DNA of 64,000 nt from Oscillospiraceae bacterium. Its GTDB lineage: Bacteria; Bacillota; Clostridia; Oscillospirales; Acutalibacteraceae. Of the stretch, positions 45,101-52,865 are shown piece by piece. The stretch's first letter is position 1. Every line of letters begins with the position of its first letter. A model generated the notes under the pieces. It was not told where the DNA came from, did no database searches, and worked only from the letters and a program-made list of their open reading frames with translations. The stretch covers positions 1-64,000 of the forward strand of contig SVPH01000005.1 of assembly GCA_015065965.1 (NCBI GenBank), in the 5' to 3' direction. The translations under genes and the position numbers were made by a program.

Positions 45101-45624
45101 AAGATAACGAGAGAGTAGTTATTCTTGGTATGGTTGGTTCAGTAAAAAAGAAAATCACAAAAAAAGATTCTACAATGGCTTTTCTTTCGTTTGAGGATAC
45201 ACATGGCAGCATAGAGGTTATTGTATTCCCGAAAACATTGATGGAAAATCCGACAATGTTCTATGAGGGAAATATAATTTTGCTGCACGGAAGAGTAAGT
45301 ATGCACGAGGATGAGGATACCAAAATTGTTTGCGAATTTGTTGAGCCTTGTCCTAGTGATGTTACATTGTCTGACAAACAAAAAACCGAAAAGAAAAAGG
45401 CAAAAGGTCTTTTCTTAAGGTTTGATACGGCAGATTCTCCTCAGATAGAATATTGCCGCAGATTACTTGCGATTTTTGACGGTAACACACCTCTGTTTTA
45501 TTTTTTTAGTAATACAAAAGAGTATAAAAGAAATCCAATTGGGCAGGGGATTGATGTTAATTCCGTGCTTCTCCGTGAACTTCGCAGGATTCTTGGTGAG
45601 CAAAATGTTATATATAATGATTAA
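42133..45624 (+). CDS. dnaE: DNA polymerase III alpha subunit (DnaE)
   Basis: 1163 residues. An N-terminal PHP domain (FTHLHVHSEYSLLDG) precedes the family C polymerase core with PGRGSGAAS and the catalytic PDFDVDF aspartates. Then come the fingers, the tandem HhH region, and a C-terminal OB-fold (ILGMVGSVKKKITKKDSTMAFLSFEDTHGSIEVIVFP). This is the DnaE1-type layout without the PolC exonuclease. Two bases separate it from whiA. Full length. Confidence 0.98.
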   Translation: MSFTHLHVHSEYSLLDGACRIEPMLDKIKSMGQTSVAITDHGVMYGVIDFYKAALKKGIKPVIGCEVYVAPRSRFDKVHGIDSERYHLVLLCENNEGYKNLIKLVSEGWVNGFYTKPRVDKDILEKYHDGLIALSGCLAGEVARALQRNDYDEAKNVAEWYKETFGENNYFLEIQNHGLDVQLQINPDIIKLSRELNIPLVATNDAHYVEKDDAKMQQVLICIQTNHTVGEDTGLEFSTQEFYLKSEYEMLEAFPQCPEAVENTAKIAERCNVDFEFGKTKLPHFDVPAGYEHFEWFSLLCRKGLVERYGDNPPKEYVDRLNYELDVINRMGYVDYYLIVHDFIKHAKDMGIPVGPGRGSGAASICAYCIGITGIDPMKYNLLFERFLNPERVSMPDFDVDFCFERRGEVIDYVIEKYGADHVAQIVTFGTLAAKAAIRDVGRALGVPYSVVDNISKQVPNELNITIDRALKRSSDFKALYESSDEIKELVDMARKVEGMPRHASTHAAGVVITHDPVESYVPLARNDEAIVTEFPMTTLEELGLLKMDFLGLRTLTVISSAEKMIKQKDPCFSIDKIDIEDKAVFEMMCSAQTEGVFQFESAGMRAVLSQLKPESLEDLIAVISLYRPGPMDSIPTYIENRHNPDKIRYKVPQLKSILDVTYGCMVYQEQVMQICRELAGYSYGRADIVRRAMSKKKYDVMLKERENFVYGIVDENGSVICDGAVRRGIDEKIANEIFDEMMSFASYAFNKAHAAAYAYVAYQTAWLKCHYPCEFLAALLTSFLDNSGKVVQYINECARLGIKILPPHVNQSSESFEVSNGNIHFSLLAVKNLGRNFIKRMVEERSNNGNFTDFYDFCRRMYGKDFNRRAIESLIKCGAFDGMGANRRQMYSVIDNIIEDLDNSKRRNVDGQLGFGDLMNASEETQDTFVPSFNYPEYEEFSQEILLKYEKEVAGMYLSGHPMSKYKNISDTLKCAKISDILNEESIYKDNERVVILGMVGSVKKKITKKDSTMAFLSFEDTHGSIEVIVFPKTLMENPTMFYEGNIILLHGRVSMHEDEDTKIVCEFVEPCPSDVTLSDKQKTEKKKAKGLFLRFDTADSPQIEYCRRLLAIFDGNTPLFYFFSNTKEYKRNPIGQGIDVNSVLLRELRRILGEQNVIYND

Positions 45625-45679
45625 AAACAAATAATATTATTGTTTTATTTAACTTTTTTATCAAAAAATGTTTAATTCA

Positions 45680-45708
45680 TTGACATTGTGTAATAAAAAG
45701 TGTATTAT
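45680..45708 (+). promoter_or_regulatory. pfkA promoter
   Basis: Perfect TTGACA, 17 bp, TATTAT, 33 bp before the start codon. Confidence 0.85.
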
Positions 45709-45741
45709 ATTGGATGAACATTTTTAAGGAGAGTAGTTATT

Positions 45742-46704
45742 ATGAAGACAATCGGCGTTTTAACAAGCGGCGGCGATGCCCCCGGAATGAATGCTGCGGT
45801 GCGTGCAGTAGTCAGAACCGCATGTGAAAACGGAATAAAAGTTTACGGAATTAACAGAGGATATCAGGGCCTTATTGAAGGCGATCTTCGTGAACTTAAT
45901 ATCAGAAGTGTTTCAGATATAATCCACAGAGGCGGCACAATGCTTTATTCGGCAAGATGCAAAGCATTCAGAGAAGAATCAGGTATGCAGCAGGCTATTG
46001 ATACTTGTAAAAAATTCGGTATTGAGGGTATTGTTGTAATTGGCGGCGACGGCTCTTTCAGAGGTGCACGCGATCTTTCTCTCAGAGGAATTCCGTGTAT
46101 CGGTGTTCCCGGCACAATTGATAATGATATTGTAAGTTCAGATTATACAATCGGTTATGATACATGCCTTAACACTGTTATGCAGATGGTTGACAGAGTC
46201 AGAGATACTGTTGAATCACACAGCCGCTGCATTGTTGTTGAAGTTATGGGTAACAGATGCGGTGACCTGACTCTTAATGCAGGTATTGCTGTTGGCGCAA
46301 CCGCAATTGTTATTCCTGAAATCCAGTCTGATATTGAAAAGCATGTTATTGACAGAATCAGAAGGACTCAGAAAACTGATAAAAAACACTTTATTGTTAT
46401 GGTTGCTGAGGGCATCGGCGGCGTTGAAGAACTCGCAAGAAAGATAGAAAAAGAGTGCGGTGTTGAATCAAGAGCAGTTATTCTCGGTCATGTTCAGAGA
46501 GGCGGATCACCTACAGTTCGTGACAGAGTTGCTGCAAGTGTTATGGGTTATAAAGCAGTTCAACTTCTTATGGCCGGTATTGGTAACAGGGTTGTTGTTC
46601 AGAAGAATGACACGGTTATTGATTATGATATCTACGAGGCTCTTAACATGGATCGTTCTGTTAATAACGAACTTTATAAGATTGCTCACGAAATTTCAAT
46701 TTGA
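45742..46704 (+). CDS. pfkA: 6-phosphofructokinase
   Basis: 320 residues, ATP-dependent glycolytic kinase. GVLTSGGDAPGMNAAVRAVVR, VVIGGDGSFRGA, GVPGTIDNDI and the catalytic TIGYDTCLNT segments are classical PfkA; GGDGS indicates ATP rather than pyrophosphate use. AAGGAGAG precedes the ATG. pcrA begins eight bases later. Confidence 0.98.
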   Translation: MKTIGVLTSGGDAPGMNAAVRAVVRTACENGIKVYGINRGYQGLIEGDLRELNIRSVSDIIHRGGTMLYSARCKAFREESGMQQAIDTCKKFGIEGIVVIGGDGSFRGARDLSLRGIPCIGVPGTIDNDIVSSDYTIGYDTCLNTVMQMVDRVRDTVESHSRCIVVEVMGNRCGDLTLNAGIAVGATAIVIPEIQSDIEKHVIDRIRRTQKTDKKHFIVMVAEGIGGVEELARKIEKECGVESRAVILGHVQRGGSPTVRDRVAASVMGYKAVQLLMAGIGNRVVVQKNDTVIDYDIYEALNMDRSVNNELYKIAHEISI

Positions 46705-46712
46705 GGTATCAG

Positions 46713-49067
46713 ATGTATTCCAACGAATTCATTTCATTACGAAGAAGAATTATTGAAAGAGATTTTAAGTCTCTTAATGATATGCAGAAAAAGGCGGTCC
46801 TTTCTACGGAAGGACCGCTTTTGGTGCTTGCCGGAGCAGGAAGCGGTAAAACAACGGTTCTTGTTAACCGCATAGCAAATCTTATTAAATACGGCAAGGC
46901 TTATTACAGCGAAGAAATTACATATGAGCCAACTGAAAATGAACTTGCGATTATGCGAGCCTATGCAGACGGTATTATTGACAATGCATTCGATATAGAA
47001 CCGCTGCTGAAAGTTGATGCGGCAAAACCATGGGAAATTCTTGCAATTACATTCACTAATAAGGCTGCAGGAGAACTTAAGGAGCGCCTTGAAAAAATGC
47101 TCGGTGAGCAGGCACTCGACATATGGGCAAGTACATTTCACTCTGCCTGTGTACGAATTCTCAGAAGAAATGCGGATTATATAGGTTATTCATCAAATTT
47201 TACAATTTATGATACAGATGACAGCAAGCGTGTAATTAAAGACTGCTTGAAACAACTTGGTTTTACAGATAAAATCCTTACACCCAAGAGTGTTCTTTCG
47301 GCAATCAGCAGTGCCAAGGATATGCTTATTTCTCCATCTGAATATATCAAAGAGAATTATATGGATATCCGTAAGCGTAACATCGGTTCTGTTTACGAAG
47401 CATATCAAAACAGATTAAAAGCCGCTGATGCAATGGATTTTGATGATATTATTGTCAATACCGTTCGATTGCTGCAGAATAATCCTGAAGTTCTTGAATA
47501 TTATCAGAGAAAGTTTAAGTACATCATGGTTGATGAGTATCAGGATACAAACCATGCGCAGTATCTGCTTACCTCTTTGCTTGCAGGCGGATATAAAAAT
47601 ATATGCGTTGTCGGCGATGATGATCAGAGCATATATAAATTCAGAGGCGCAACTATTGAAAATATATTAAGTTTTGAGCACCAATATAAAAATGCTAAAG
47701 TTATCAGGCTTGAACAGAACTACCGTTCAACTCAAAATATTCTTGATGCGGCTAACACAATTATTTCAAATAATGAGAACAGAAAAGGTAAAAACCTTTG
47801 GACAGATAACGGAAAAGGCGATTTAATTATATATCATACTGCCGATTCTGACCGTGATGAAGGCTTTTATGTTGCAGATAAGATTTATGACGGTATAAGA
47901 AACGGACGCAAATACAGCGATTATGCCATACTTTACCGCATGAATTCTCAGTCGAATAATATAGAACAGTCTTTTGTCAGAATGGGTATTCCTTACCGTC
48001 TTATCGGCGGTCACAAATTCTATGACAGAAAAGAAATCAAGGATGCAATTGCATATCTCAGCGTTCTTGCAAACCCTAATGACAGCGTCAGACTTCAGCG
48101 TATTATAAATGTGCCTAAGAGGGGAATAGGGGATTCATCTGTTGCTGCTGCGCAGGAAATAGCAGACGGGCTTGGAATAGGTCTTTTCGATGTTATTAAA
48201 TCTGCTGATCAGTTCCCAAGACTCAGCAGATGTGCAAAGAAAATGATTGAATTTGCAACGATGATACAAGATTTCATTGATGAGATGGATAATATTGATT
48301 TATCGCAACTTTTTAAAAGAGTTATCAATGTATCGGGCTATGTCGAATCACTTTCTCTTGAACCTGAAACAAAAGAAGACAGACTTGCTAACCTTGATGA
48401 ATTGGCTAACAACTTGCTTAATTTTTCCAGGGAAAACGAAGATTCAACTCTCAATGACTTTTTGCAAGAAGTTGCTTTGATGACAGATATTGATAATTAC
48501 AATGCAGAGGCTGAAACTGTTGTGCTTATGACTGTTCATGCAGCAAAAGGTCTGGAGTTCCCCGTTGTATTCCTTGTTGGCATGGAGGAATCTATTTTTC
48601 CGTCAGATATGTCATCAATGGCAGGTCAGGATGAGATTGAAGAAGAGCGCAGGCTTGCTTACGTTGCTGTTACAAGGGCCAAAAAGCAACTTTATCTGAC
48701 AAGGGCAAAAACAAGAATGCTTTTTGGTCAGACAAGGTATAATCAACCTTCAAGGTTTATCAGAGAAATCCCTGAAAAACTGCTTGAAAGAACCGGAGAA
48801 ACTTTAAAAAGTTTTTCTGTCGGTTCTCAGCAGGTATCGAAGCCTCAGGCACCTTCCAGAGGTTTTACATCTGCGCCGTCTGTTGCAGTTCCGTCAAAGA
48901 ACACAACGCAGTTTAATGTTGGAGACACCGTTGTTCATAAAGCATACGGAGAGGGTATTGTGTTAAGTGCAAAGCCTATGGGTAATGATACGCTGCTTGA
49001 AATTGCTTTTACTGCAGCGGGTACCAAAAAAATCATGGCAAACTACGCCAAAGTTGAAAAGAAATAG
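46713..49067 (+). CDS. pcrA: UvrD/PcrA-type DNA helicase
   Basis: 784 residues. Superfamily 1A helicase with Q motif (LNDMQKKAV), Walker A GAGSGKTT, DEYQDTNHAQY, GDDDQSIYKFRGA, EQNYRST, VMTVHAAKGLEF-type and VTRAKKQLYL motifs. A PcrA-type C-terminal Tudor-like end has VGDTVVHKAYGEGIVLS. An insert of about 40 residues sits between motif I and ILAITFTNKAA. The start at 46713 has GAGG upstream; a TTG at 46701 overlaps pfkA. Confidence 0.96.
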   Translation: MYSNEFISLRRRIIERDFKSLNDMQKKAVLSTEGPLLVLAGAGSGKTTVLVNRIANLIKYGKAYYSEEITYEPTENELAIMRAYADGIIDNAFDIEPLLKVDAAKPWEILAITFTNKAAGELKERLEKMLGEQALDIWASTFHSACVRILRRNADYIGYSSNFTIYDTDDSKRVIKDCLKQLGFTDKILTPKSVLSAISSAKDMLISPSEYIKENYMDIRKRNIGSVYEAYQNRLKAADAMDFDDIIVNTVRLLQNNPEVLEYYQRKFKYIMVDEYQDTNHAQYLLTSLLAGGYKNICVVGDDDQSIYKFRGATIENILSFEHQYKNAKVIRLEQNYRSTQNILDAANTIISNNENRKGKNLWTDNGKGDLIIYHTADSDRDEGFYVADKIYDGIRNGRKYSDYAILYRMNSQSNNIEQSFVRMGIPYRLIGGHKFYDRKEIKDAIAYLSVLANPNDSVRLQRIINVPKRGIGDSSVAAAQEIADGLGIGLFDVIKSADQFPRLSRCAKKMIEFATMIQDFIDEMDNIDLSQLFKRVINVSGYVESLSLEPETKEDRLANLDELANNLLNFSRENEDSTLNDFLQEVALMTDIDNYNAEAETVVLMTVHAAKGLEFPVVFLVGMEESIFPSDMSSMAGQDEIEEERRLAYVAVTRAKKQLYLTRAKTRMLFGQTRYNQPSRFIREIPEKLLERTGETLKSFSVGSQQVSKPQAPSRGFTSAPSVAVPSKNTTQFNVGDTVVHKAYGEGIVLSAKPMGNDTLLEIAFTAAGTKKIMANYAKVEKK

Positions 49068-49077
49068 TAGTATTGTT

Positions 49078-49114
49078 TAAGACGGATAGAATTAATTCTA
49101 TCCGTCTTTTGTCA
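49078..49114 (+). terminator. Terminator after pcrA
   Basis: AGACGGATAGAATT / AATTCTATCCGTCT perfect palindrome then TTTTG. Confidence 0.9.
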
Positions 49115-49165
49115 TAAAAAATGGACTTGCTCATATAATTTAACAAAACCGTTAGGAGGTTAAAA

Positions 49166-49795
49166 ATGAGCAAGTCAAAATATAATTATAAGGTTTATAA
49201 CGGAAAAGCGTTGAAAAAGATATTTGAAAATTCAAGAATATATCTTTTTGCGGTTATTTTTGCAATAGGAATTGTTGCGGGTGCAATTGTAATCGGTGGC
49301 GATTCGGAGTTGATTTTAAAAATAAAAAATTTAACTGATTCGTTTGTTCAAATGAAATCACAACAGGGAATTGCAGAGAATTTTTGCAACTCCGTTTCCG
49401 TAAGCGTATTATTTATGATAATAAATGTATTTTTTGGATTTTCGCTTGTCGGATATCCTTTTTTAATCTGGCTGCCTTTTCTCAGAGGAATGGGAATAGG
49501 CGTTGTCACCGGTTATTTTTACTCTGTGTTTAAGGCGCTGGGATTGGGATATTGTGTTTTAATAATATATCCAGGAGCAATTGTATCAACATTAGCATTT
49601 ATTCTGGCTTGTAACGATAGTTGCGAATATTCAAAAAATGCATTTCAAAAAGCAATAAAGGGCAGGGGACAGTTTGAAAAAGATGAAACCAAAGTATACT
49701 TTATACGACAGATAATTTTTATGGGTATATGCGCAGCATCTTCTGTTATTGATGCAATTTTCTCGGCATCATTTTCGAGATTTTTTGAGATTTGA
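49166..49795 (+). CDS. SpoIIM-like (DUF95) membrane protein
   Basis: 209 residues with about five transmembrane helices. Resembles stage II sporulation protein M, part of the engulfment cell-wall machinery: FAIGIVAGAI helix, FGFSLVGYPFLIWLPFLRGMGIG and YPGAIVSTLAFILA segments. TAGGAGG precedes the ATG. A XerD-like gene next door recalls the spoIIM-ripX/xerD neighbourhood of Bacillus, although here the genes converge. Its last 27 bp overlap the recombinase gene on the other strand. Confidence 0.85.
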   Translation: MSKSKYNYKVYNGKALKKIFENSRIYLFAVIFAIGIVAGAIVIGGDSELILKIKNLTDSFVQMKSQQGIAENFCNSVSVSVLFMIINVFFGFSLVGYPFLIWLPFLRGMGIGVVTGYFYSVFKALGLGYCVLIIYPGAIVSTLAFILACNDSCEYSKNAFQKAIKGRGQFEKDETKVYFIRQIIFMGICAASSVIDAIFSASFSRFFEI

Positions 49796-50755
49796 TGGGT
49801 TATTAAGAGGATTTGAATCAACGGCTTGCTTAAGTTGTTCATCGCGAATGTGAGTGTATATTTCTGTTGTTGAAAGATTTTCATGGCCGAGAATTTCTTT
49901 AAGTTGAAGAGGATCAACATTACCGTGTTGATACATGAGTGTTGCAGCGGTATGTCTGAGTTTATGTGTTGAAAGCCCCATACCGTCAAAACCGCATTTT
50001 TTTAGATTAGCCTCAACCATTTTCTGAACACTTTGTTTACTGATTCTTTTCTTTTGATTACTTATAAATAATGCATCGCGGTCAATTACTCCGTCAACAG
50101 GTCTTACTGCCATATATGCTGAAATTGCGTTAATACAAGCGTTGTTAAGATAAATTGTTCGTTCTTTGTTGCCTTTACCAAGCACAACAAGTGTATTATC
50201 GTCTTTTAAATGCGAAATATTGATTCCAACAAGTTCTGACAGACGCAAACCGCAGTTTAGAAAAAGAGTTAGAATGCAATAGTCACGTTCTTTAAATTTT
50301 CCGTCAACATTTTGTAAAAGCGTAACGCTCTGTTCAAGTGTAAGATACTTAGGCAGACTCTTTTTGGTCTGAGGGGATTCAAGGAAAGCAATTCGATTAA
50401 CGCTTATATAACCGTTTACTTCAAGATATCTGAAAAAGCGTTTTATTGCAACCGCTTTGCGCGCTCTTGCATTATTGTCATTTTTTCTTTCATTCCTGCA
50501 GTAAACAAGGAAAGCATAGGCCTCATCAAGCGTTACACTGCAAACAATATCATTTGAAAGCATTGCAATATTAATTTCATCAAACGGTACATTATTATCA
50601 CAGATACCGCGTGATTTTGCTATAAATCTGTAAAACAGTCTTAAGTCTGAGCCGTATTCAAGAACTGTAAGCATAGATTTGCTTTTGATTGCGGAAAGGT
50701 AGTTAAGATATGTTCTGACCAGTGCAGGTAAAGTGATAAGTTCTTCCTGTCTCAT
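49769..50755 (-). CDS. XerC/XerD-like tyrosine recombinase
   Basis: 328 residues. An N-terminal SAM-like core-binding domain is followed by a catalytic domain with Arg171 (GLRLSEL), Lys194, His264/Arg267 (HKLRHTAAT), His291 (LGHENL) and Tyr300 (TTEIYTH): the full set. Length and neighbours (spoIIM-like gene) fit a chromosomal XerD-type enzyme rather than a phage integrase. However, a mobile element with core-like sites begins 76 bp upstream, so a link to that element cannot be excluded. Confidence 0.9.
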   Translation of the reverse strand: MRQEELITLPALVRTYLNYLSAIKSKSMLTVLEYGSDLRLFYRFIAKSRGICDNNVPFDEINIAMLSNDIVCSVTLDEAYAFLVYCRNERKNDNNARARKAVAIKRFFRYLEVNGYISVNRIAFLESPQTKKSLPKYLTLEQSVTLLQNVDGKFKERDYCILTLFLNCGLRLSELVGINISHLKDDNTLVVLGKGNKERTIYLNNACINAISAYMAVRPVDGVIDRDALFISNQKKRISKQSVQKMVEANLKKCGFDGMGLSTHKLRHTAATLMYQHGNVDPLQLKEILGHENLSTTEIYTHIRDEQLKQAVDSNPLNNPSNLKKSRK

Positions 50756-50780
50756 AAAAATTCACCGCCGAAAACAAAAG

Positions 50781-50809
50781 GGTATGTTATAAATTAATTA
50801 TAACATACC
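50781..50809. repeat. Perfect 12 bp inverted repeat upstream of the xerD-like gene
   Basis: GGTATGTTATAA and TTATAACATACC are separated by five bases (ATTAA). The 29 bp size and A/T centre resemble a recombinase or dimeric-repressor site. It sits between the xerD-like start codon (50755) and the left boundary of the integrated element. Confidence 0.7.
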
Positions 50810-50830
50810 TAAATGAAAAAATCAATACAA

Positions 50831-50861
50831 TTATACAAAATAACAAAGTTTTGTATAGTTT
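50831..50861. repeat. Left boundary site (attL-like)
   Basis: TATACAAAA and TTTTGTATA arms form an inverted repeat around an 8 bp centre (TAACAAAG). This is the arm-spacer-arm form of tyrosine recombinase core sites. It matches the right site except for two missing bases in the centre. Confidence 0.7.
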
Positions 50862-50890
50862 GCGTTCAGGCTTGCGCCGGACTGATATGA

Positions 50891-51015
50891 AGTTGCCATC
50901 TGTTATCAGTGAGCCAACTGAAAAGTAGATGTTAAGTTGCTATCTGTTATCAGTGAGCCAACTGAAAAGTAGATGTTAAGTTGCTATCTGTTATCAGTCA
51001 GCCAACTGTGACGCA
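50891..51015. repeat. 44 bp tandem repeats, 2.8 copies (iteron-like)
   Basis: Units start at 50891, 50935 and 50979. The first two are identical except one base; the third matches for about 30 bp and then diverges. Each unit carries AGTTG...CCAACT inverted arms and the ATCTGTTATCAGT core. An ACTGATA complement precedes the first. Placement just before the rep gene suggests a replication origin or Rep binding site. Confidence 0.85.
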
Positions 51016-51026
51016 AAAAAAGTAGT

Positions 51027-51284
51027 ATGGATAGTGTAATTGATGTTGCAATGGAATTGCAGAGGGTTCTGAACAATGCCCGCATTATCAGCGATTATGA
51101 CCGCAGTGTGTATGTTGAAAGATATGGTGAGGATAGAGTTTCTTTTATTGAATATCAATCAGAGATTCTTGCAGAGCCTGGCCACAATATTCAGGCTTGC
51201 CTTAACATTGCTTATGACAAAGGATTTGTTGATTGCATTGAAATGATTGGTCGCTGTCTGTCACGAATTGAGGTGACGGAATGA
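51027..51284 (+). CDS. Small hypothetical protein upstream of rep
   Basis: 85 residues, acidic, mostly helical, no recognised family. It begins 11 bp after the tandem repeats and overlaps the rep gene by four bases (ATGA), so the two are translated together. The ribosome site is weak (AAAGTAG). In rolling-circle plasmids this position is often held by copy-control proteins, but nothing in the sequence proves that here. Confidence 0.6.
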   Translation: MDSVIDVAMELQRVLNNARIISDYDRSVYVERYGEDRVSFIEYQSEILAEPGHNIQACLNIAYDKGFVDCIEMIGRCLSRIEVTE

Positions 51285-52306
51285 GCGTAGCACCTTTACT
51301 TGATAATATAGAAACAACGTGCGCGCCTTCAAAACGTTCAAAATCGTTGACAGATAAGGCTTTCAGAGAAAATTTTGACGAAAAATTGTATACTCTGTTA
51401 GAATTGGATTTTGAGAAATACAAGAAGTTATCTATAGAAGTTTCTGAAGCATTAAGGTTTTTCAGCAACAATGATAAACTAAAAGAAAAAGGTAAGGTTA
51501 TGCAGTCTTGTGGTTTTGAACTTGGTTTCATAGAAGATAGACTTGTAGACGCTAACTTCTGCAGAATCAGACTTTGTCCTATGTGTCAGAGGAGAAAGTC
51601 ATTGAGAACTTACAGTGATTTTGTAAAGATGCTTGATTTACTTACAGACTATGCTTTTTTGCATCTAACTCTTACTGTGCCGAACTGTTCTTTTGATGAA
51701 CTCTCTGACACCATAACATTTCTTAACAAATGTTCATCAAAGTTTTTTTCATTGCCTATATTTAAAAAAGCCTTTCATGGTGTTGTCAGAACTCTTGAGG
51801 TTTCATATAATAGTGTCACTAATAAAATGCACCCTCATTTTCATATTCTTATTGCAGTCAGACCCTCGTACTTTAAATCAAGAGTGTACATTAAATCGGA
51901 CAGAATACAACAGATATGGTCGCTGTTATGGAAACATAGAGAAGAAAATTTAAGAGGAAAAAAATGGACACTTGAACACTTGGACACACTTCCTCTTGCT
52001 GATGATGAACTCCTGCAGACACATATAACAAAAGCAGATAATGGCGCTTTGCCTGAAATAGCAAAATATGCAGTTAAGCCCATTGACTTTGAGTGCTCCT
52101 TGAAAGAACGTGCAAAAGTTCTTGATTGCTTATACAGCGCTCTTAATGGGAAAAGAATGGTGTTTCTTTCGGGTGTGTTCAAAGATGTTGCAAAGAAGTT
52201 GAAGATTGACCTTGAAGCATCCGAGCCTTTACCTGCAATTGACAAAAACAAGATAGTTTACTATTATTGGAATTATAGACAAGCACACTATGAAAGCGAG
52301 GGCTGA
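51281..52306 (+). CDS. Rolling-circle replication initiator (Rep_1-type HUH)
   Basis: 341 residues. A zinc-like Cys cluster (C94, C99, C102 in CRIRLCPMCQRRKS) is followed by Rep motif 1 (FLHLTLTVPN, 126-135), the metal-binding HUH motif 2 (HPHFHIL, 184-190) and motif 3 with the nicking Tyr263 in KYAVK. This order and spacing match the pUB110/pC194-type Rep family. GAGGTGACGG precedes the ATG. It would nick the origin and start rolling-circle replication. All key residues are intact, so it may be active. Confidence 0.92.
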   Translation: MSVAPLLDNIETTCAPSKRSKSLTDKAFRENFDEKLYTLLELDFEKYKKLSIEVSEALRFFSNNDKLKEKGKVMQSCGFELGFIEDRLVDANFCRIRLCPMCQRRKSLRTYSDFVKMLDLLTDYAFLHLTLTVPNCSFDELSDTITFLNKCSSKFFSLPIFKKAFHGVVRTLEVSYNSVTNKMHPHFHILIAVRPSYFKSRVYIKSDRIQQIWSLLWKHREENLRGKKWTLEHLDTLPLADDELLQTHITKADNGALPEIAKYAVKPIDFECSLKERAKVLDCLYSALNGKRMVFLSGVFKDVAKKLKIDLEASEPLPAIDKNKIVYYYWNYRQAHYESEG

Positions 52307-52336
52307 TTTAACTTTTTCCAGAAAGTAAACTGATAA

Positions 52337-52837
52337 ATGAAAACAGATTTTATTGACAATGACATTATGGCGCATGTGCTTTATGCACTTACCTATGAGA
52401 ATAGAATTGCATGCAAGGTTTGCCTTGAAACGGGCTTGCGTATTGGTGATGTTTTGGCTTTTAAAACTGCTGATCTTAAAAAGAAAACATTCACTATAAC
52501 GGAACAAAAAACAAAAAAGAAGCGTGTTATCAGACTTACTAAAAAATTAAAGGATGAATTAAACGCTATAGCAGGCTCATATTATGTTTTTGAGGGTCGA
52601 ACAGACCCTCAAAAACATAGAACACGTCAAGCAGTCTACAGCGATATTAAAAGGGCTTGTAGGGCTTTTAGGATAAAAGAAAATTTCAGTGTACATTCTT
52701 TGCGTAAGGCTTATGCTGTGGATTTATACAAAAAAACAGGGGACTTAAAAAAAGTTCGTGATGCCCTCAACCATGACAATGAATTAACAACACTGTTATA
52801 TGCTTTGGCTGATGAATTGAGCAAAAAAAAAGGATAG
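52337..52837 (+). CDS. Minimal tyrosine recombinase (catalytic domain only)
   Basis: 166 residues. The complete catalytic set is visible: Arg35 (ETGLRIGDVL), Lys58-60 region, His120/Arg123 (HSLRKAYA), His146 (NHDNELTT) and Tyr155. The N-terminal core-binding domain of normal integrases is absent: the protein begins almost directly at the catalytic fold. It lies 30 bp after rep on the same strand. It probably integrates or resolves the element, perhaps with help of a host Xer protein (inference). No strong ribosome site. Confidence 0.88.
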   Translation: MKTDFIDNDIMAHVLYALTYENRIACKVCLETGLRIGDVLAFKTADLKKKTFTITEQKTKKKRVIRLTKKLKDELNAIAGSYYVFEGRTDPQKHRTRQAVYSDIKRACRAFRIKENFSVHSLRKAYAVDLYKKTGDLKKVRDALNHDNELTTLLYALADELSKKKG

Positions 52838-52865
52838 GTGCGAAAGCACCTATCCTTTTATTTTA
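52828..52865. terminator. Bidirectional terminator inside the element
   Basis: AAAAGGATAGGTGC / GCACCTATCCTTTT with a GAAA tetraloop, between convergent genes and followed by TTTTATTTT on the plus strand and A-rich sequence on the other side. Confidence 0.93.

Noticed and set aside
49769-50755. XerD-like gene as the integrase of the 2.8 kb element
   Set aside because: It lies outside the left boundary site and next to a spoIIM-like gene, as housekeeping xerD does. The element has its own recombinase. Not fully excluded.
50781-50809. dif site
   Set aside because: Size is right, but the arms do not match the known Firmicute dif sequence and the middle differs, so I kept it only as an inverted repeat.
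50891-51015. Possible CRISPR array
   Set aside because: The 44 bp units are directly tandem without spacers and no cas genes are present.
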